Assembly: GCA_963819715.1 (NCBI GenBank)
Contig: CAWFXE010000002.1
Location: 682,001-746,000, forward strand
Length of the DNA stretch: 64,000 nucleotides
Source of the DNA: DASUPK01 sp963819715
GTDB lineage: Bacteria > Actinomycetota > Thermoleophilia > Solirubrobacterales > 70-9
Direction: 5' to 3'
The position numbers and the translations under genes were made by a program. Shown piece by piece: positions 52,066-62,921 of this stretch (position 1 is the stretch's first letter; the number at the start of each line of letters is the position of its first letter). The notes under the pieces are model-generated. The model searched no databases and had not been told where the DNA came from. It saw only the letters and a program-made list of their open reading frames with translations.

Positions 52066-54235
52066 ATGCGGCAGATTGCCCGTCGCCTGAAGGACGGAAA
52101 CCTCGAACTGGTCGAGGTTCGCGACCCCAGTCCGGGTCCGGGAGCCGTGGCGGTCAGCGTGGAGGCGTCCGTCCTCAGCGCTGGAACGGAGCGCGCCACG
52201 CTCGATCTCGCTCGGAGCAGCCTGATCGCAAAGGCCCGCAGACGACCGGACCAGGCCAGGCAGATCATCGAGCGGATGCGCCGAGAGGGCGTCCGTTCCA
52301 CGCTCGAGCTGGTTCGCCAGAGGCTCGAGGAGCTCGGGCCCCTTGGATACAGCGCAGCGGGTGTCGTCGTCGAGGCGGGCCGGGAGGTCCGTGGGATCTC
52401 GCCGGGAGACCGGGTCTCGATCGCCGGGGGCGGCTTTGCGAACCATTCAGAGCGCGATGTCGTGCCCTCCCTTCTTTGCGCGAAGGTGCCGGACGGCGTC
52501 TCGGCAGAGGAGGGCGCCTTCGCCACCCTTGGGGCGATCGCGCTGAACGGGTGGCGCCGGGCGGACGTCCAGGTCGGTTCGACGGTCGCGGTGATCGGCC
52601 TCGGGCTGATCGGCCAACTGACGGTCCGAATCGCCAGGGCGGCGGGTTGTCGGGTGACTGGGGACGGACCTGAGCTCCAATCTCGTCAAGCTCGCGCGCT
52701 CGGCGGGCGCCGAAGCGGCAGTCCGATCCGATCTCGAGCCGGGCTCACGTTGGGACGACTCCGCCGACGCGGTGCTCATCTGCGCCGCCACCGAATCGAA
52801 CGACCCGGCACTGCTGGCCACCGCGCTGGCACGAGACCGGGGCCGCGTCGTGATCGTTGGCGATGTCCGCCTGGAGCTGCCACGAGCGCCGCTATACGAG
52901 AAGGAGCTGGAGCTGAGGCTCTCACGCTCCTATGGACCGGGCCGCTACGACCCGAAGTACGAGCTCCACGGGCTCGATTACCCGATCGGCCAGGTCCGCT
53001 GGACCGAGCAGCGCAACATGGAGGCCTTCCTGAGCCTGGTCGCCCAGCGAAGTTGACGCCGTCCGAGCTGGTCACCCACCGCTTCAACTTCGCCGAGGCT
53101 GAGCGAGCCTTCGAGCTGCTGCAGTCCGACTCGACGGCCGTCGGAATCATGCTTCGCTATCGGGAGGGCGGCGACGAGAATGGGAACGGGAAGGCGGCGG
53201 CAGCCGCAGAACCGAGGCCGCGCAGAACGAAGCGGGCACATGAAGGTCGGCCCGGCCGGGGCCTGATCGGCGCGGGGTCGTTCGCGACCGGGACACTGAT
53301 CCCAGGGTTGCTCGGGGCAGGATTCGAGCCGCTCGCCGTTGCCTCCGCTTCGGGACTCTCGGCCGAGAGCGCCCGGTGCCGATTCGGGTTCGTTTCCTCC
53401 AAACCGACCCCAACGAGATCATCGGCCGCGACGACGTCGACCTGGTCGCGATCGCAACCCGCCACGACTCCCACGCCGAGCTCGCCGCCCTCGCACTCGA
53501 GGCGGGCAAGACCGTCTACGTCGAGAAGCCGCTCTGCCTCGATTGGGAAGGCTCTGGCGCTGGGAATGAGCCGCGCAGCGCCGCTCGAGGGCACCGCTGA
53601 TCGTGGGCTTCAACCGCCGCCATTCCACCGGTTGCAGCCGCGCTGCGCCACCTTCCGGGACCAAGGCTGATGTCGTATCGCGTCAATGCGGGGCAACCGG
53701 CCCGGCGGCCACTGGATGAACGACCTGGCTCGCGGCGGCGGCCGCCTAAAGGGGGAGGGATGTCACTTCATCGACTTCCTCTGCGATCAGGCCGGGTGCG
53801 ATCCCGTCAAAGTGACCGCTCGTGGCTTCTCTCGCCCCGGGCTGCCCCTCGCCGCCACGGACAACTTCAGCGTTCAAATCGTTCGGGGACGAAAGCGTCG
53901 GGAAGTTCATTACGCAGCGGATGCGCCCACGGTCCCGGCAAGGAACGCTTCGAGATCAGCGCGCCGGGCGTTTACGCCGAGATCGACGACTACCGTCGCG
54001 GGCGGGTCTGGCGCGGGCGACGGAAAGAGCGGCTCGGGGGCGGGCGACAGGACAAGGGCTTCGCGGCACAGTTCGGCTATCTCGCGAAGCTCATGCGAGG
54101 CGCTGCCGATGCCCCCACGGCGGATGGCTTCTGGCTCACCACCCTGGTCACTCTCTCGCGGCCGCGCGGTCGCTCGAGACGGGCGAGCCGGAGCTCGTGG
54201 TGGAAGGCGGGCGCCGAACTCGATCTTACTGGTGA
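52066..54235 (+). CDS. Bi-domain oxidoreductase (MDR alcohol dehydrogenase + Gfo/Idh/MocA), frameshifted
   Basis: The N-terminal half is a zinc-dehydrogenase-like MDR module (SVEASVLSAGTERATLDLA, LGPLGYSAAGVVVEAG, VAVIGLGLIGQLTVRIA, HRFNFAEAERAFELL). The C-terminal half is a Gfo/Idh/MocA module (GLIGAGSFATGTLIPGLL, IATRHDSHAELAALAL, VYVEKPLCLDWE, GGGRLKGEGCHFIDFL). The two are joined by a basic linker near 53200. This is the architecture of the bi-domain oxidoreductases found in polysaccharide clusters. Breaks lie near 52670, 53050, 53390, 53560, 53690, 53930 and 54170. About 720 residues result after repair. The sugar-nucleotide substrate is unknown. Confidence 0.82.
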
Positions 54236-54309
54236 TGGCGGAAGTGGAAGGGGTGATCGGCCACGCTCGTTAGTCCATTGACCGCGGTTCGGAATCGAGG
54301 TGGGAGCAC

Positions 54310-55322
54310 ATGGGCGTCAAGGCAGATGAGATAGACGAGCGCGAGCAGAGGTTGTTCGATCTCGCTCCGTCCTCCGACGGATACACGCACGATCCCAGCC
54401 GCGCAGGGGGTTCGGGCGCATCGTTGGGCGCGGCGATGCGCCGCCATCGCTCGTTGGTCCTCGCTCCGGTCCTCGGTCTGCTGGCCTTGGCGCTACTTGC
54501 CGGACTGGCTCGAACACCCACGTACACGGCGAGCACCCGCCTTGCGGTTGGCGGCCTGAATGCCACCAACCCCGCCTCGTTCACCGGGTTCGCCGACGCG
54601 GCCCAGCAGCTCGCCCAGACCTACAGCCGGTCGGTTCAGGGCGACGGAGTGGTGGGGAACGTGGCCCAGCGCACTCACGCGAGTCCAGAGCAGGTGCGGT
54701 CCCATCTCTCCGCGGCGCCGACTCCCAGAAACCCGGTGTTTGCGCTTACGGCGACGTCGGGCTCGTCCGACGGCGCCATCCACCTTTCCACGCTGGCGAG
54801 CCAGGCCCTCGTGGCAGAGGTCGACCGGGCCAGTCAAGCGGACCCCGCACGCCTGCTCGATGAGTACCGAAGGGCCGAGCTCGAGCGCCAGCAGGTCAGC
54901 CACCGGGTCGAGACCCTGACAACAACGGGTGGCGGGAGCCTGGCGGCGGCTCAAGCCGAGCTCCTGGCGGCGGAGGCACGCGCCACATCCCTGAGGAACG
55001 CATACGAGGCCAGCCAGGAGAGCGGAGCCGTCCCACTGCAGATCATTCAGAAAGGCGGACCGAGCAAGCAGTGACCGGCTCAGCGTGCTGCAAATTCGCG
55101 CCTTCGTAGCTGTGACCGTGGGGCTCATCCTCGGGATGGCCCTCGCCCTCTTCCGCGACGGCCCGCTATATGAGAAGACTCTCTGGGCGATCGGCTCTCT
55201 CCCGCGGCCGCTCGCCGATCAAGGAGGCAAACGCCCGGCGCAAGGCAGGGCCCGGGGCGCGTTCGAGCCCCCCGGAGCGACCCGCCGCCCGGCGGCGATC
55301 GTCCCGCCGAGCTTCCACCTAG
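54310..55322 (+). CDS. Wzz-like chain-length/polymerisation regulator, frameshifted near the C-terminus
   Basis: After a charged N-terminus comes a membrane segment (LVLAPVLGLLALALLAGLA). A periplasmic region follows with TYTASTRLAVGG and a coiled coil (DEYRRAELERQQVSHRVETL, AAQAELLAAEARATSL), then QSDRLSVLQIRAFVAVTVGLILGMALALF, the second membrane segment, in a shifted frame (break near 55072). A further shift near 55150-55215 would give a basic tail ending at TAG 55320. This TM-coiled coil-TM plan is that of Wzz polysaccharide co-polymerases without a kinase domain. GGTGGGAG precedes ATG 54310. Confidence 0.75.
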
Positions 55323-55327
55323 CCGCC

Positions 55328-56718
55328 GTGTACCTTGCCGGCCTGGTCCTGGTGCTGGCGGTGATTGTCGCCGTCGCATATCTGGCCTGGCACACCGAGC
55401 CCGCCTGGCTGCTGACCGCGGCGATCATCGGCTCGACCTTCAACAGCAATTGGGGAGAGTTCGGGGTCCCTGGCGGCCTCGCCCCGGATCGGCTTGTTCT
55501 CCTCGCGGCGATTCTCGGACTCTTGCTGCGGTCCCCGGGAGCATTCGATCGGCCGCGGTTCCACCTGGAGCCCGTGCATGCGATTCTCGCGGTAACGCTG
55601 ATCTGGGCGGTCGGATCCGCTATCGCCGCACAAACATTGACTCGGCCGGACACGTACTTCTTCCTGCTCGACCGGCTGGCGGTGCCCTTCGCCGTCTTCG
55701 CGCTGGCGCCGCTGGCCTTCCGCACACCTCGGCACCGCGCCGGCTTCCTCGCTGCCCTGGTCGTTTTCGGCGGGTACCTCGGACTGACGGCGGTATTCGA
55801 GACGTTCGGGCCGACGGCCCTCGTCATCCCGCATTTCATCCATGACACGGGCTTCCAGAGCGACCGGGCGCAGGGGCCGTTCCTGGAGGCGACGGTCAAC
55901 GGGGTCGCCCTCTACACCTGTGCCGTCGCCTCGGCGATCGCAATCGCGACCTGGACGACTCTCTGGAAGCGGGGTGGGCGCAAGCTTCGTCCTCTTCCTC
56001 TGCGCGCTGGGGCTGCTCTTCACGCTCACGCGGTCGGTCTGGATCGCCACTGTCGTCGCCACCGCGATGACCCTGGCGCTTACCCCCCGGCTCCCCTCTT
56101 GCGGCTCCGTCGGCCGCGGTTGCGAGCTCGTCGCAAGTCGTGCTGCTGCTGCTCGCGCTCGTACCCAAGTTCGACACCAGCTTCAACCAGCGCACTCACA
56201 ACCAGCTGACCGTTTGGGAGCGGCGCAACGTAAACGCCGCCGCCGTCGAGATGGTTTCCCAGCGTCCACTCACCGGCTTCGGCATCGGAACCTTCAACGA
56301 GCGGAATGCGGAGTTCTTCCCGCTGCTGAGCGACGTCCCGCAGGTGGTGACGGTGGACACGACGCAGATCGCGATTCACAACGTGTTCCTGCTGTTCGCG
56401 GTGGAACAGGGTCTGGTCGGTGCGACTCTCCTGGTGGCGAGCCTGCTTGCGGTCGTCGGCATTGCTTTGCTGGCTCGCGGCCCGCCCGAGCTCAGGGCAT
56501 GGCGGCCTGGGCTCTTCGCGATTGCGGCCTACTGGGTCGTCGCGGCGAACTTCGCGCCGCTGGGCCAGGTCTTTCCCAACATGATCGTCTGGCTGTGGGC
56601 GGGGATCGTGCTGGGAGCCGCGACGGCATCCGAACGATCGCCGGAATCGATACGTCAGCGAACCGCCTGGCCGGAGAGCACCTGGAGAAGCGCATCCCGC
56701 AGGCTGTCCGCGCCCTGA
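55328..56718 (+). CDS. O-antigen ligase/polymerase-like (Wzy) membrane protein, frameshifted
   Basis: About ten hydrophobic helices are seen: AGLVLVLAVIVAVAYLAW, LTAAIIGSTFNSNWGEFG and AFRTPRHRAGFLAALVVFGGY in part. The Wzy_C-like FTLTRSVWIATVVATA and the periplasmic loop NQLTVWERRNVNAAAVEM-SQRPLTGFGIGTFNE follow. The GFGIGTF motif is characteristic of the ligase/polymerase family. Frame changes occur near 55975 and 56125. The GTG at 55328 is chosen because it follows the Wzz stop and opens the first helix. It should polymerise repeat units on the outer face. Its end overlaps a convergent GT4 gene by 64 bp. Confidence 0.8.
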
Positions 56719-57925
56719 TCGAGGCTGAATTCTTCCATCACCTTGCTCCGCCCCGCCTTGCCGAGGCTCCGGCCGACGGAGCGATCGCCGGCCAGTCGCT
56801 GTATGGCCTCAGCCAGCTCCTCCGGCCGCCCCGGGGGGACGAGCAGTCCCGTGACGCCGTCCTCGATCAGCTCCGGTATTCCCATCGTGTTCGAGGCGAC
56901 GGCCGGAAGGCCGCTCGCGAGGGCCTCCATGAGGACCATCGGGATCCCCTCGCCCAGGCTGGGCAGGCAGAAAGCGTCCGCCGCGCGATAGCGATCCTGG
57001 ATTCGGTCCTGTCCGACCGGTCCAGCGAAGGTGACCCGGTCGGAGATGCCCAGCGAGTCCGCCTGGCGCCGGAGCGAGTCGAGCCTGGAGCCGTCCCCCA
57101 CCACCTCCAGGACCACCGGGACGTGCCGCTGCTGAAGCAGGGAGATGGCCTCGAGCAGGATGGCGTGCCCCTTCTCACGCTCGAGGCGGCCCACCGTGAG
57201 CAGTCGCAAATCCTCGTTGGATCTGGAAGCGGCGCCGTTCTCGAACCACTCGGCATCCAGCCCGCAATGGGCGATCCGGAGCTTCCCCAGTCCTCCTCCG
57301 AGGCGATTCGCATCAGCTGGCTGCGCCCGAAGTCACTGATGCAGACGACCAGGGAAGCGCTGCCGACCTTGGCTGCCAGGCTGGCGGGTCCATCGTTGAA
57401 GATGTCGGTGCCGTGGGCGCTGAAGCTCCAGGACCACCGCGCTCGGCCCGCTCGCTCCCCGCCCAGCCTCGCAACCAACTGGGCGACGTCCCCCGAGGGG
57501 CTCGTGAAGTGCGCATGTACGTGGGCGAGCCCACGCCTCTCGCACTCGCGCCAGATCGGCACCGCCTCCAAGAAGTAGAAGAGCTGCCACCACCGCCCGT
57601 GGGACCCGCCCGGGGGACGAGTGAGCGCGAAGGCCAGCGTCCGGAGGTAGGCGGCGGGACCCGTCAGCAAGGCGCGGAGATGAGCACCGGCGAAGCTGCG
57701 CCAGCGTGCCGGCAGCACCGTGTAGGTCGTGCCCTCCGCTATGCGGTCTGCCTCAGTGAGCACGTGCTCGGGGTTGGTTTCGTGCAGCGCGAAGGTGTGG
57801 ATCTCCAGGTCGCGCGCCCGCAGAGCCTCCACCTCCCGCTGCACGAAGGAATGCGAAAGGGCCGGATAGAGCGTCGCCAGATAGGCGAGGCGACCCTCCG
57901 CCGCTGGACGTCCGTTGCCGGTCAT
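56655..57925 (-). CDS. Family 4 glycosyltransferase, one frameshift
   Basis: The GT-B enzyme begins RLAYLATLYPALSHSFVQREVEAL, has HVHAHFTSPSGDVAQL and a shift near 57285 (a missing A in GGGGAAG-like context). It continues IAHCGLDAEWF, LLTVGRLEREKG, LEVVGDGSRLDSL, and the nucleotide-sugar motif LPSLGEGIPMVLMEALASGLP (in part), with the E-x7-E pattern. About 423 residues result after repair. It resembles colanic-acid-type WcaL glycosyltransferases. ATG 57925 overlaps the upstream GT4 stop (ATGA). It should transfer a sugar during repeat-unit assembly at the cytoplasmic face. Confidence 0.87.
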
Positions 57926-59118
57926 GCCATCGCCCGTCGCCTGTCTCCGAGCGCGGCCTCGACCGCCGAGACGTAGCCGCGCGCGGAGTCAAGCGGGCTC
58001 CTGTTGAGGGTCGCCTGGTGAGCCGACCTGCCGAGGCGCCTTCTGCGCGCGGCGTCAAGGGCGAGACTCCCCAGGGCAGCGGAGAAGCCCCGCGCGTCGG
58101 CCGGGTCGACGATCACGCCGGCCTCCGCGTCGCCGATCAGGTCCCAGGCGGCCCCAGCATGCCAGGAGGCGATCAGCGGGAGACCTGCGGCCGCCGCCTC
58201 GAGCAGGACGATCCCGAACGGGTCATCGAGGGTTGGAAACGCGAACGCGTCGGCCTCCGCGTAGAGCTCCGGCATGTCGGCGTGATCGACGAAGCCGCGG
58301 AACTGCACGTCCTCGAGGCCGAGCTCCACGGCCAGCCGCCTGAGCCGCTCGGACTCCGGTCCCGACCCGGCGATGACCAACCTGATCCGGGGATGTCCCC
58401 TCTCGACCCGGGCGGCCGCCACCAACAGCCGATCCACGCCCTTGTGCGGAACGAGGCGCCCGGCGGTCAGGACCGTGAACCTCTCAGGGCACTCATAGTC
58501 CCGTTCGCGTGCGATCTTCCACAGTCTCTCCATCGTGGAGGAGTGCGGCGCCAAGAAAACCCGGTCCGGGGCAACGCCCAACTCCATGAATCGCTCCGCC
58601 GCGGGCCTGCTCTTGGCGACGCACGTCGATGCGGCTCGGAGCAGCACAGCTCGCGCCACGAACTGATGGCGTCCGAGGTTGCGCTCGTAGTGGCTGGTGC
58701 CGTCGCTGTAGATGATCAGCGGCGAGCCGCGGAGTCTGCTGCAGACGGCCGCGTAGACGGTTGGGATCGAGTAGCCGGCGCTGATCACTGCGTCGGGGCG
58801 GCTCCGGGCGAGGGCGGCGAAGATTCGCGGGCTCAGGTAGTAGTCCGCGCCATCCGGCGCGCCGCTCCTGATCGTGAGACCGTCGATCACCTGATGGCGG
58901 AAGCGATGGCGCTCGCGCCGGGACCAGGGCATCGCCCGGCTCCCGGTCTGCGCGCAGAACAGCACGGTCAGATCGACCATCCCCGCGAGCGCATCCAGCA
59001 CCTCGAGCATGTACGGCGTGGGGATGTCGGTGACGAATGTGACGCGCCGCCGCCCACCGGCCCGGGAACCGGCGTCGCTGGTGTGCCCGCCGCGGTCCTT
59101 GGCAAGCGTTTCCGCCAT
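57922..59118 (-). CDS. Family 4 glycosyltransferase
   Basis: The 398-residue GT-B enzyme is intact. It has an N-terminal fold with VTFVTDIPTPYMLEVL and SAGYSIPTVYAAV, and the C-terminal donor-binding fold with VLTAGRLVPHKGVDRLL, LVIAGSGPESERL, and FPTLDDPFGIVLLEAAAAGLP (in part), giving the ExFGxxxLEA-type motif. ATG 59118 is preferred over ATG 59136 because it lies one base after the stop of the upstream fusion gene (TGAGATG). It overlaps the next GT4 by four bases. The donor sugar is unknown. Confidence 0.93.
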   Translation of the reverse strand: MAETLAKDRGGHTSDAGSRAGGRRRVTFVTDIPTPYMLEVLDALAGMVDLTVLFCAQTGSRAMPWSRRERHRFRHQVIDGLTIRSGAPDGADYYLSPRIFAALARSRPDAVISAGYSIPTVYAAVCSRLRGSPLIIYSDGTSHYERNLGRHQFVARAVLLRAASTCVAKSRPAAERFMELGVAPDRVFLAPHSSTMERLWKIARERDYECPERFTVLTAGRLVPHKGVDRLLVAAARVERGHPRIRLVIAGSGPESERLRRLAVELGLEDVQFRGFVDHADMPELYAEADAFAFPTLDDPFGIVLLEAAAAGLPLIASWHAGAAWDLIGDAEAGVIVDPADARGFSAALGSLALDAARRRRLGRSAHQATLNRSPLDSARGYVSAVEAALGDRRRAMA

Positions 59119-59119
59119 C

Positions 59120-61426
59120 TCAGGCGACCACTCCAACGCGCGGCTCGGGACGGACTGCCGCGGTGGGCCGTTCTACCGCGAGGAGATGGGTCAGCGCCAG
59201 CGGCATCGGTGCGACCACCCACCGAAAATGGTGGGCGCGATTCGACCAGATGCGCCGGCGCTGAAAGATCGGAAGCCCGTCGTCGCCCAACATGCGCCGC
59301 GAGGCGAACCCGAAGACGGTCCAGGCCTGATCCGCACAGGACCGATCGTGCCTGGCAGCAATTGAGAGGGTCTGGATCCCCTGCGCGAGCGACTGGGCGT
59401 CCACGGGGAGAACTCTCGTCGAGTAGTACTTCGGTGTCCCGTCCTGGAGAAAGAGCGCACGGCGGTAGTACGCGACGCCTCTCCCCCAGGCCTCCTCCGC
59501 CTCCGCCTCGGCAACGCCCGCGTCGGCGCACGCGCGGAGCGCGTCCAGCACGTATCCGGTGTGGAAGTTGTCGACCCAGGCAAGGTTCGGCCGCTCCCCG
59601 TAGGGCCACGAGCCGTCCGCACGCTGGCGACCGGTCGAATAGCGCACCGCCGCGGCGGCAGCGGAGCCGAAGCCCTCATCCGGTACCCCGAGCGCCGCCA
59701 GCCGCGCAAGCAGTGACGCTGCCAGCAGGTTCGAGTTGTGGATCGGCGAGCGGTCCCCCGGCAGATATCCGAAGTAGGCGCCCTCTCTCGCGTCGGTCTG
59801 CGGGACTCGACGGAGGAAGAAGCGCCCGGCGCCACGTGCCGTCTCCAGCAAAGTGGGGTCGCCGAGTGACGCATGGGCGTCCAGCAGAGCGTGGCCCGCG
59901 AAGGCGGTCGCGATCGTGTTGGGCTCCCGCCGGGAGTAGAAGAAGACCCGGGATTGCACGTCGAACGGGTATCCCCAGCAAGGTTCCTCGCGGTCCGCGA
60001 GCCGGAGCCCGTCGAGGCACCCGAGGGCATCGGTCAGCAGCTTCTGCGCGTCGTCGTGCGGGAGAAAGCCGTTCCGGGCATAGGCCGACACCATCCACGC
60101 GACCGCAGCGGCGTTCATCCTGGGCTGGATGCCCAGGGTCGGGCGCAGATCGACGGGCGAGCGCTTGACGGCCTGGATCAGGAGTCGGCGCCCGAGCGCG
60201 GTCCTTTTCAGGGGCGCGACGATTGGGCGCGAGGCGTTCAGCCCCTCGTACGGATCCGTTCCGCGCCAGGCACGCTCCGCGGCCCAGTGACTCAGCCGAC
60301 GGGCCAGCGCACGTGCCTCCCTGCCTGCCTCGGAGCTCTCGGCGGCGGCCTGGTCAGCCGCGCGCACACGCCCAGGCGGCGGCCGAGGGGGCGGCGACCG
60401 CGAATGGACAACGGCCGCCACGAACTGCTCGATCAGCCGCTCGCTCCGTGCTCGCAGCTCCTCCGGCCTGTGGGGTTCGACCTCGCGCCGGCCTACCGGC
60501 GGCAGGTCGCGCACGCGCTGGATGCGCCGCAGGTCCCCGCGCTCCTCGAGCCAGCGGTCGACCTCCGGGGTCCGGCCCGAGAAGAGGCTGAGGGTGGGCA
60601 CCCCGATGAGCGCTCCCTCGCGCGTCATCGTGCCACCGGCGCCGATCACGAGATCACTGGCGTACATCAGGGACCGCGCGTCCACGGCGCCTTCGGGGAA
60701 CACGACATTCGGCAGGCCCAGGGCGATCAGGTCCCGGCGCTGCTCCGGACGGCGGGTGAGCACCACGCATCGCGCCTGGCGCTCCTTGCAGACGACCCGG
60801 AGGACCTCCGCGAAGAGGGGGTTGTCGGACCGGTGGTAGAGGGCGCCCGACGGGGGCGTTCGGGCGACGATGAGCACGGCCCCATCGTCCCGATCGACGC
60901 CTGCGGCCGCGAGGACGCCTGGATCGGGGCTGAAATCACCGAGGTAGAGCTCCTCCTTGAGCCCGTCATAGAAGCGGGTCTTTAGGCGCGTCGCGCCCAT
61001 CCGGTCTACGTTCGTGCGGGCGAGCACGGCCGGAAGCAGCACGCTGCCCGCGAGGCGAAAGGCGATGTGATTCGCGGGCTGGTGCTCGTAGTCCATCGCG
61101 GTCACCGTCCGGATTCCCAAAGCGCGCGCGGCGACGATCTGCGCGTAGGAGTTGTGGGAGATAGCCGCGTCGGGGCGCTCCGCTCGCGCCCACGAGGCGA
61201 GTTTCCGGACCCTCTCGGCGACGAGGCGCCCCTTGGACGCGCGGCGGTGGGGGCTCGGTCCTCCGATCACCTCCACGTCAGGCCAGCGCTCGCGGGCCAA
61301 TTCGACGGTCTGGGCATTGTCGCGCGCCGTCACCAGCACCTCTTGCCCCAGTGACTCGAAGCGCCTTGCCACGGGAGCGAAGAGCAGCGGGTGCGGCGAG
61401 TTCGAGAGATCGATCCAGATCCGCAT
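59120..61426 (-). CDS. Fusion of DUF354 glycosyltransferase-like domain and alpha/alpha-toroid (VpsJ-like) domain
   Basis: The 768-residue protein has two parts. Residues 1-340 form a GT-B-like DUF354 module (MRIWIDLSNSPHPLLFAP, VIGGPSPHRRASKGRLV, AISHNSYAQIVAARALG, DLVIGAGGTMTREGALIGVP in part). Residues about 420-760 are helical with repeated hairpins (NTIATAFAGHALLDAH, NLLAASLLARLAALG, RQRADGSWPYGERPNLAWVDNFHTGYVL in part), like prenyltransferase/terpene-cyclase-type toroids seen in VpsJ-like polysaccharide proteins. The linker is proline/arginine-rich. No frame break is present. The second domain could bind or modify a lipid-linked glycan. Confidence 0.85.
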   Translation of the reverse strand: MRIWIDLSNSPHPLLFAPVARRFESLGQEVLVTARDNAQTVELARERWPDVEVIGGPSPHRRASKGRLVAERVRKLASWARAERPDAAISHNSYAQIVAARALGIRTVTAMDYEHQPANHIAFRLAGSVLLPAVLARTNVDRMGATRLKTRFYDGLKEELYLGDFSPDPGVLAAAGVDRDDGAVLIVARTPPSGALYHRSDNPLFAEVLRVVCKERQARCVVLTRRPEQRRDLIALGLPNVVFPEGAVDARSLMYASDLVIGAGGTMTREGALIGVPTLSLFSGRTPEVDRWLEERGDLRRIQRVRDLPPVGRREVEPHRPEELRARSERLIEQFVAAVVHSRSPPPRPPPGRVRAADQAAAESSEAGREARALARRLSHWAAERAWRGTDPYEGLNASRPIVAPLKRTALGRRLLIQAVKRSPVDLRPTLGIQPRMNAAAVAWMVSAYARNGFLPHDDAQKLLTDALGCLDGLRLADREEPCWGYPFDVQSRVFFYSRREPNTIATAFAGHALLDAHASLGDPTLLETARGAGRFFLRRVPQTDAREGAYFGYLPGDRSPIHNSNLLAASLLARLAALGVPDEGFGSAAAAAVRYSTGRQRADGSWPYGERPNLAWVDNFHTGYVLDALRACADAGVAEAEAEEAWGRGVAYYRRALFLQDGTPKYYSTRVLPVDAQSLAQGIQTLSIAARHDRSCADQAWTVFGFASRRMLGDDGLPIFQRRRIWSNRAHHFRWVVAPMPLALTHLLAVERPTAAVRPEPRVGVVA

Positions 61427-61430
61427 TGGT

Positions 61431-62921
61431 CTAGTTCGCCCCTCGCCTGCGGAGCACTGCGGGCAGAGTGCGCAGAAGGAGGCGGATGTCCGTCCACAGG
61501 GACCAGTTGGTCACGTAGACGTAATCGAGCCTGATCATCTCGTCGAAGGGGATGCTGGTCCGCCCCAACACCTGCCACAGGCCGGTCAATCCCGGAGTCA
61601 GATCGATCCGGCTGCGGCGCCAGCCATCGAGCTGGCTGTCCTCGGACGGGACGATCGGCCGCGGCCCGACCAAACTCATCTGGCCCTTGAGCACGTTCCA
61701 GAGCTGGGGCAGCTCGTCGAGGCTGGACTGGCGGAGGATGCGGCCGACTCGCGTCACTCGCGGGTCGTGTTCCAGATGGAGCCAGCCTGGGTCCTTGCTC
61801 TTCCCGAGCAACGTCCCCTTGAGCTGCTCGGCGTCCGCCGACATGGTGCGGAACTTGACCAGGCTGAAGCGCCGACCCCACAGCCCGATTCGCTGCTGGT
61901 GGAAGAAGACTGGCCCCGGCGAGCCGAGCTTTGTGGCAATGGCAATTGCGGCGAAGAGGGGCGCCGTCAAGATCAGCAAGATGACCGCGCCGGTGATGTC
62001 CATCCCGCGTTTCAGGAATCGGGATGAGCGAGGGAGCACAGGGGGGTTGATGCCCAGCACGGTGATTCCCTCGATGTCGTCAATCTCTACGGAGGGCCCG
62101 AGCGCGTCGAACAACTGTGGCAGTACGGTCACCTTGACGCCAAGCTCCCGGGCGCGGTTGAGGAAGTCGAAGAGTGCCCGCCCGTCGAAGTCTTCGCGCG
62201 CGATCACGACCCGTTCCGCGCCGTGCTCAGCCACTACCGCGCCCAGGTCAGGAGCCGGGCGCTCACCCTCCGCGGGCGCTTCATTGGAGCCCGGCCCCAA
62301 AGCGGAGAGTGGGATCAAACCCACCGACTTCGCGCCCTGCCGGCCGTTCGCCTCCAGCTTCCCCGCCAGGGTTGAGACCTCCCTTCCGTCGCCGAGCAGC
62401 ACGACCGGCTCGGGCCCGAGCACCGACACCGCGAGCCTCCGTGCGACCGCCCTCAGGGCGGTGACGCAGACGATCGCGAACAGAGCGAAAACCGCCAGGG
62501 GCCCGAGCCAGATGCCGTGCACGGGGAGGAGCCGGTAGCAGGCCAACAGGAGCAGACAGCCGACGAGCACCGCGTGGAAGATCCAGGGCAGATCGTCCAC
62601 CGTCTGATGGCTCATTCGCTTCAGGTCGCGGTCATAGAGGCCGTACGCCTTGAAGACGACGATCCACAACGGCAGCACCGTCAGGCTCCACGAGAACTCG
62701 TTCGGGTGATGCGAGAGGACAAGCAGCGAGAGTGCCATCGCGACGGTCACCCCCAGCCCGTCAGCGAGAGCCAGAAGCCGACGCACCGCCGAGTCACGAG
62801 CTTGGTGGCGCCGCGCGACGACTCGCTGCCAGGTCCGCGGCGCGGCGTCACCCCGCGGGCGCTCGAGGGCCGCGGGGCCTGCCACGAGCTGGTGACCCTC
62901 GACGGGGAACCGCTCGTTCAT
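61431..62921 (-). CDS. Polyprenyl glycosylphosphotransferase (initiating sugar transferase)
   Basis: The 496-residue protein has four N-terminal membrane helices, a CoA-binding-like Rossmann domain (VVLLGDGREVSTLAGKLE), a fifth membrane segment (MDITGAVILLILTAPLFAAIA), and the catalytic bacterial-sugar-transferase domain. That domain has FHQQRIGLWGRRFSLVKFRTM, RQSSLDELPQLWNVLKGQMSLVGPRP and DLTPGLTGLWQV, quoted in part, with the catalytic Asp-Glu pair in LDELPQ. It places the first sugar-phosphate on undecaprenyl phosphate and so starts polymer assembly. ATG 62921 overlaps the upstream dehydrogenase stop (TGATG). Confidence 0.95.
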   Translation of the reverse strand: MNERFPVEGHQLVAGPAALERPRGDAAPRTWQRVVARRHQARDSAVRRLLALADGLGVTVAMALSLLVLSHHPNEFSWSLTVLPLWIVVFKAYGLYDRDLKRMSHQTVDDLPWIFHAVLVGCLLLLACYRLLPVHGIWLGPLAVFALFAIVCVTALRAVARRLAVSVLGPEPVVLLGDGREVSTLAGKLEANGRQGAKSVGLIPLSALGPGSNEAPAEGERPAPDLGAVVAEHGAERVVIAREDFDGRALFDFLNRARELGVKVTVLPQLFDALGPSVEIDDIEGITVLGINPPVLPRSSRFLKRGMDITGAVILLILTAPLFAAIAIATKLGSPGPVFFHQQRIGLWGRRFSLVKFRTMSADAEQLKGTLLGKSKDPGWLHLEHDPRVTRVGRILRQSSLDELPQLWNVLKGQMSLVGPRPIVPSEDSQLDGWRRSRIDLTPGLTGLWQVLGRTSIPFDEMIRLDYVYVTNWSLWTDIRLLLRTLPAVLRRRGAN

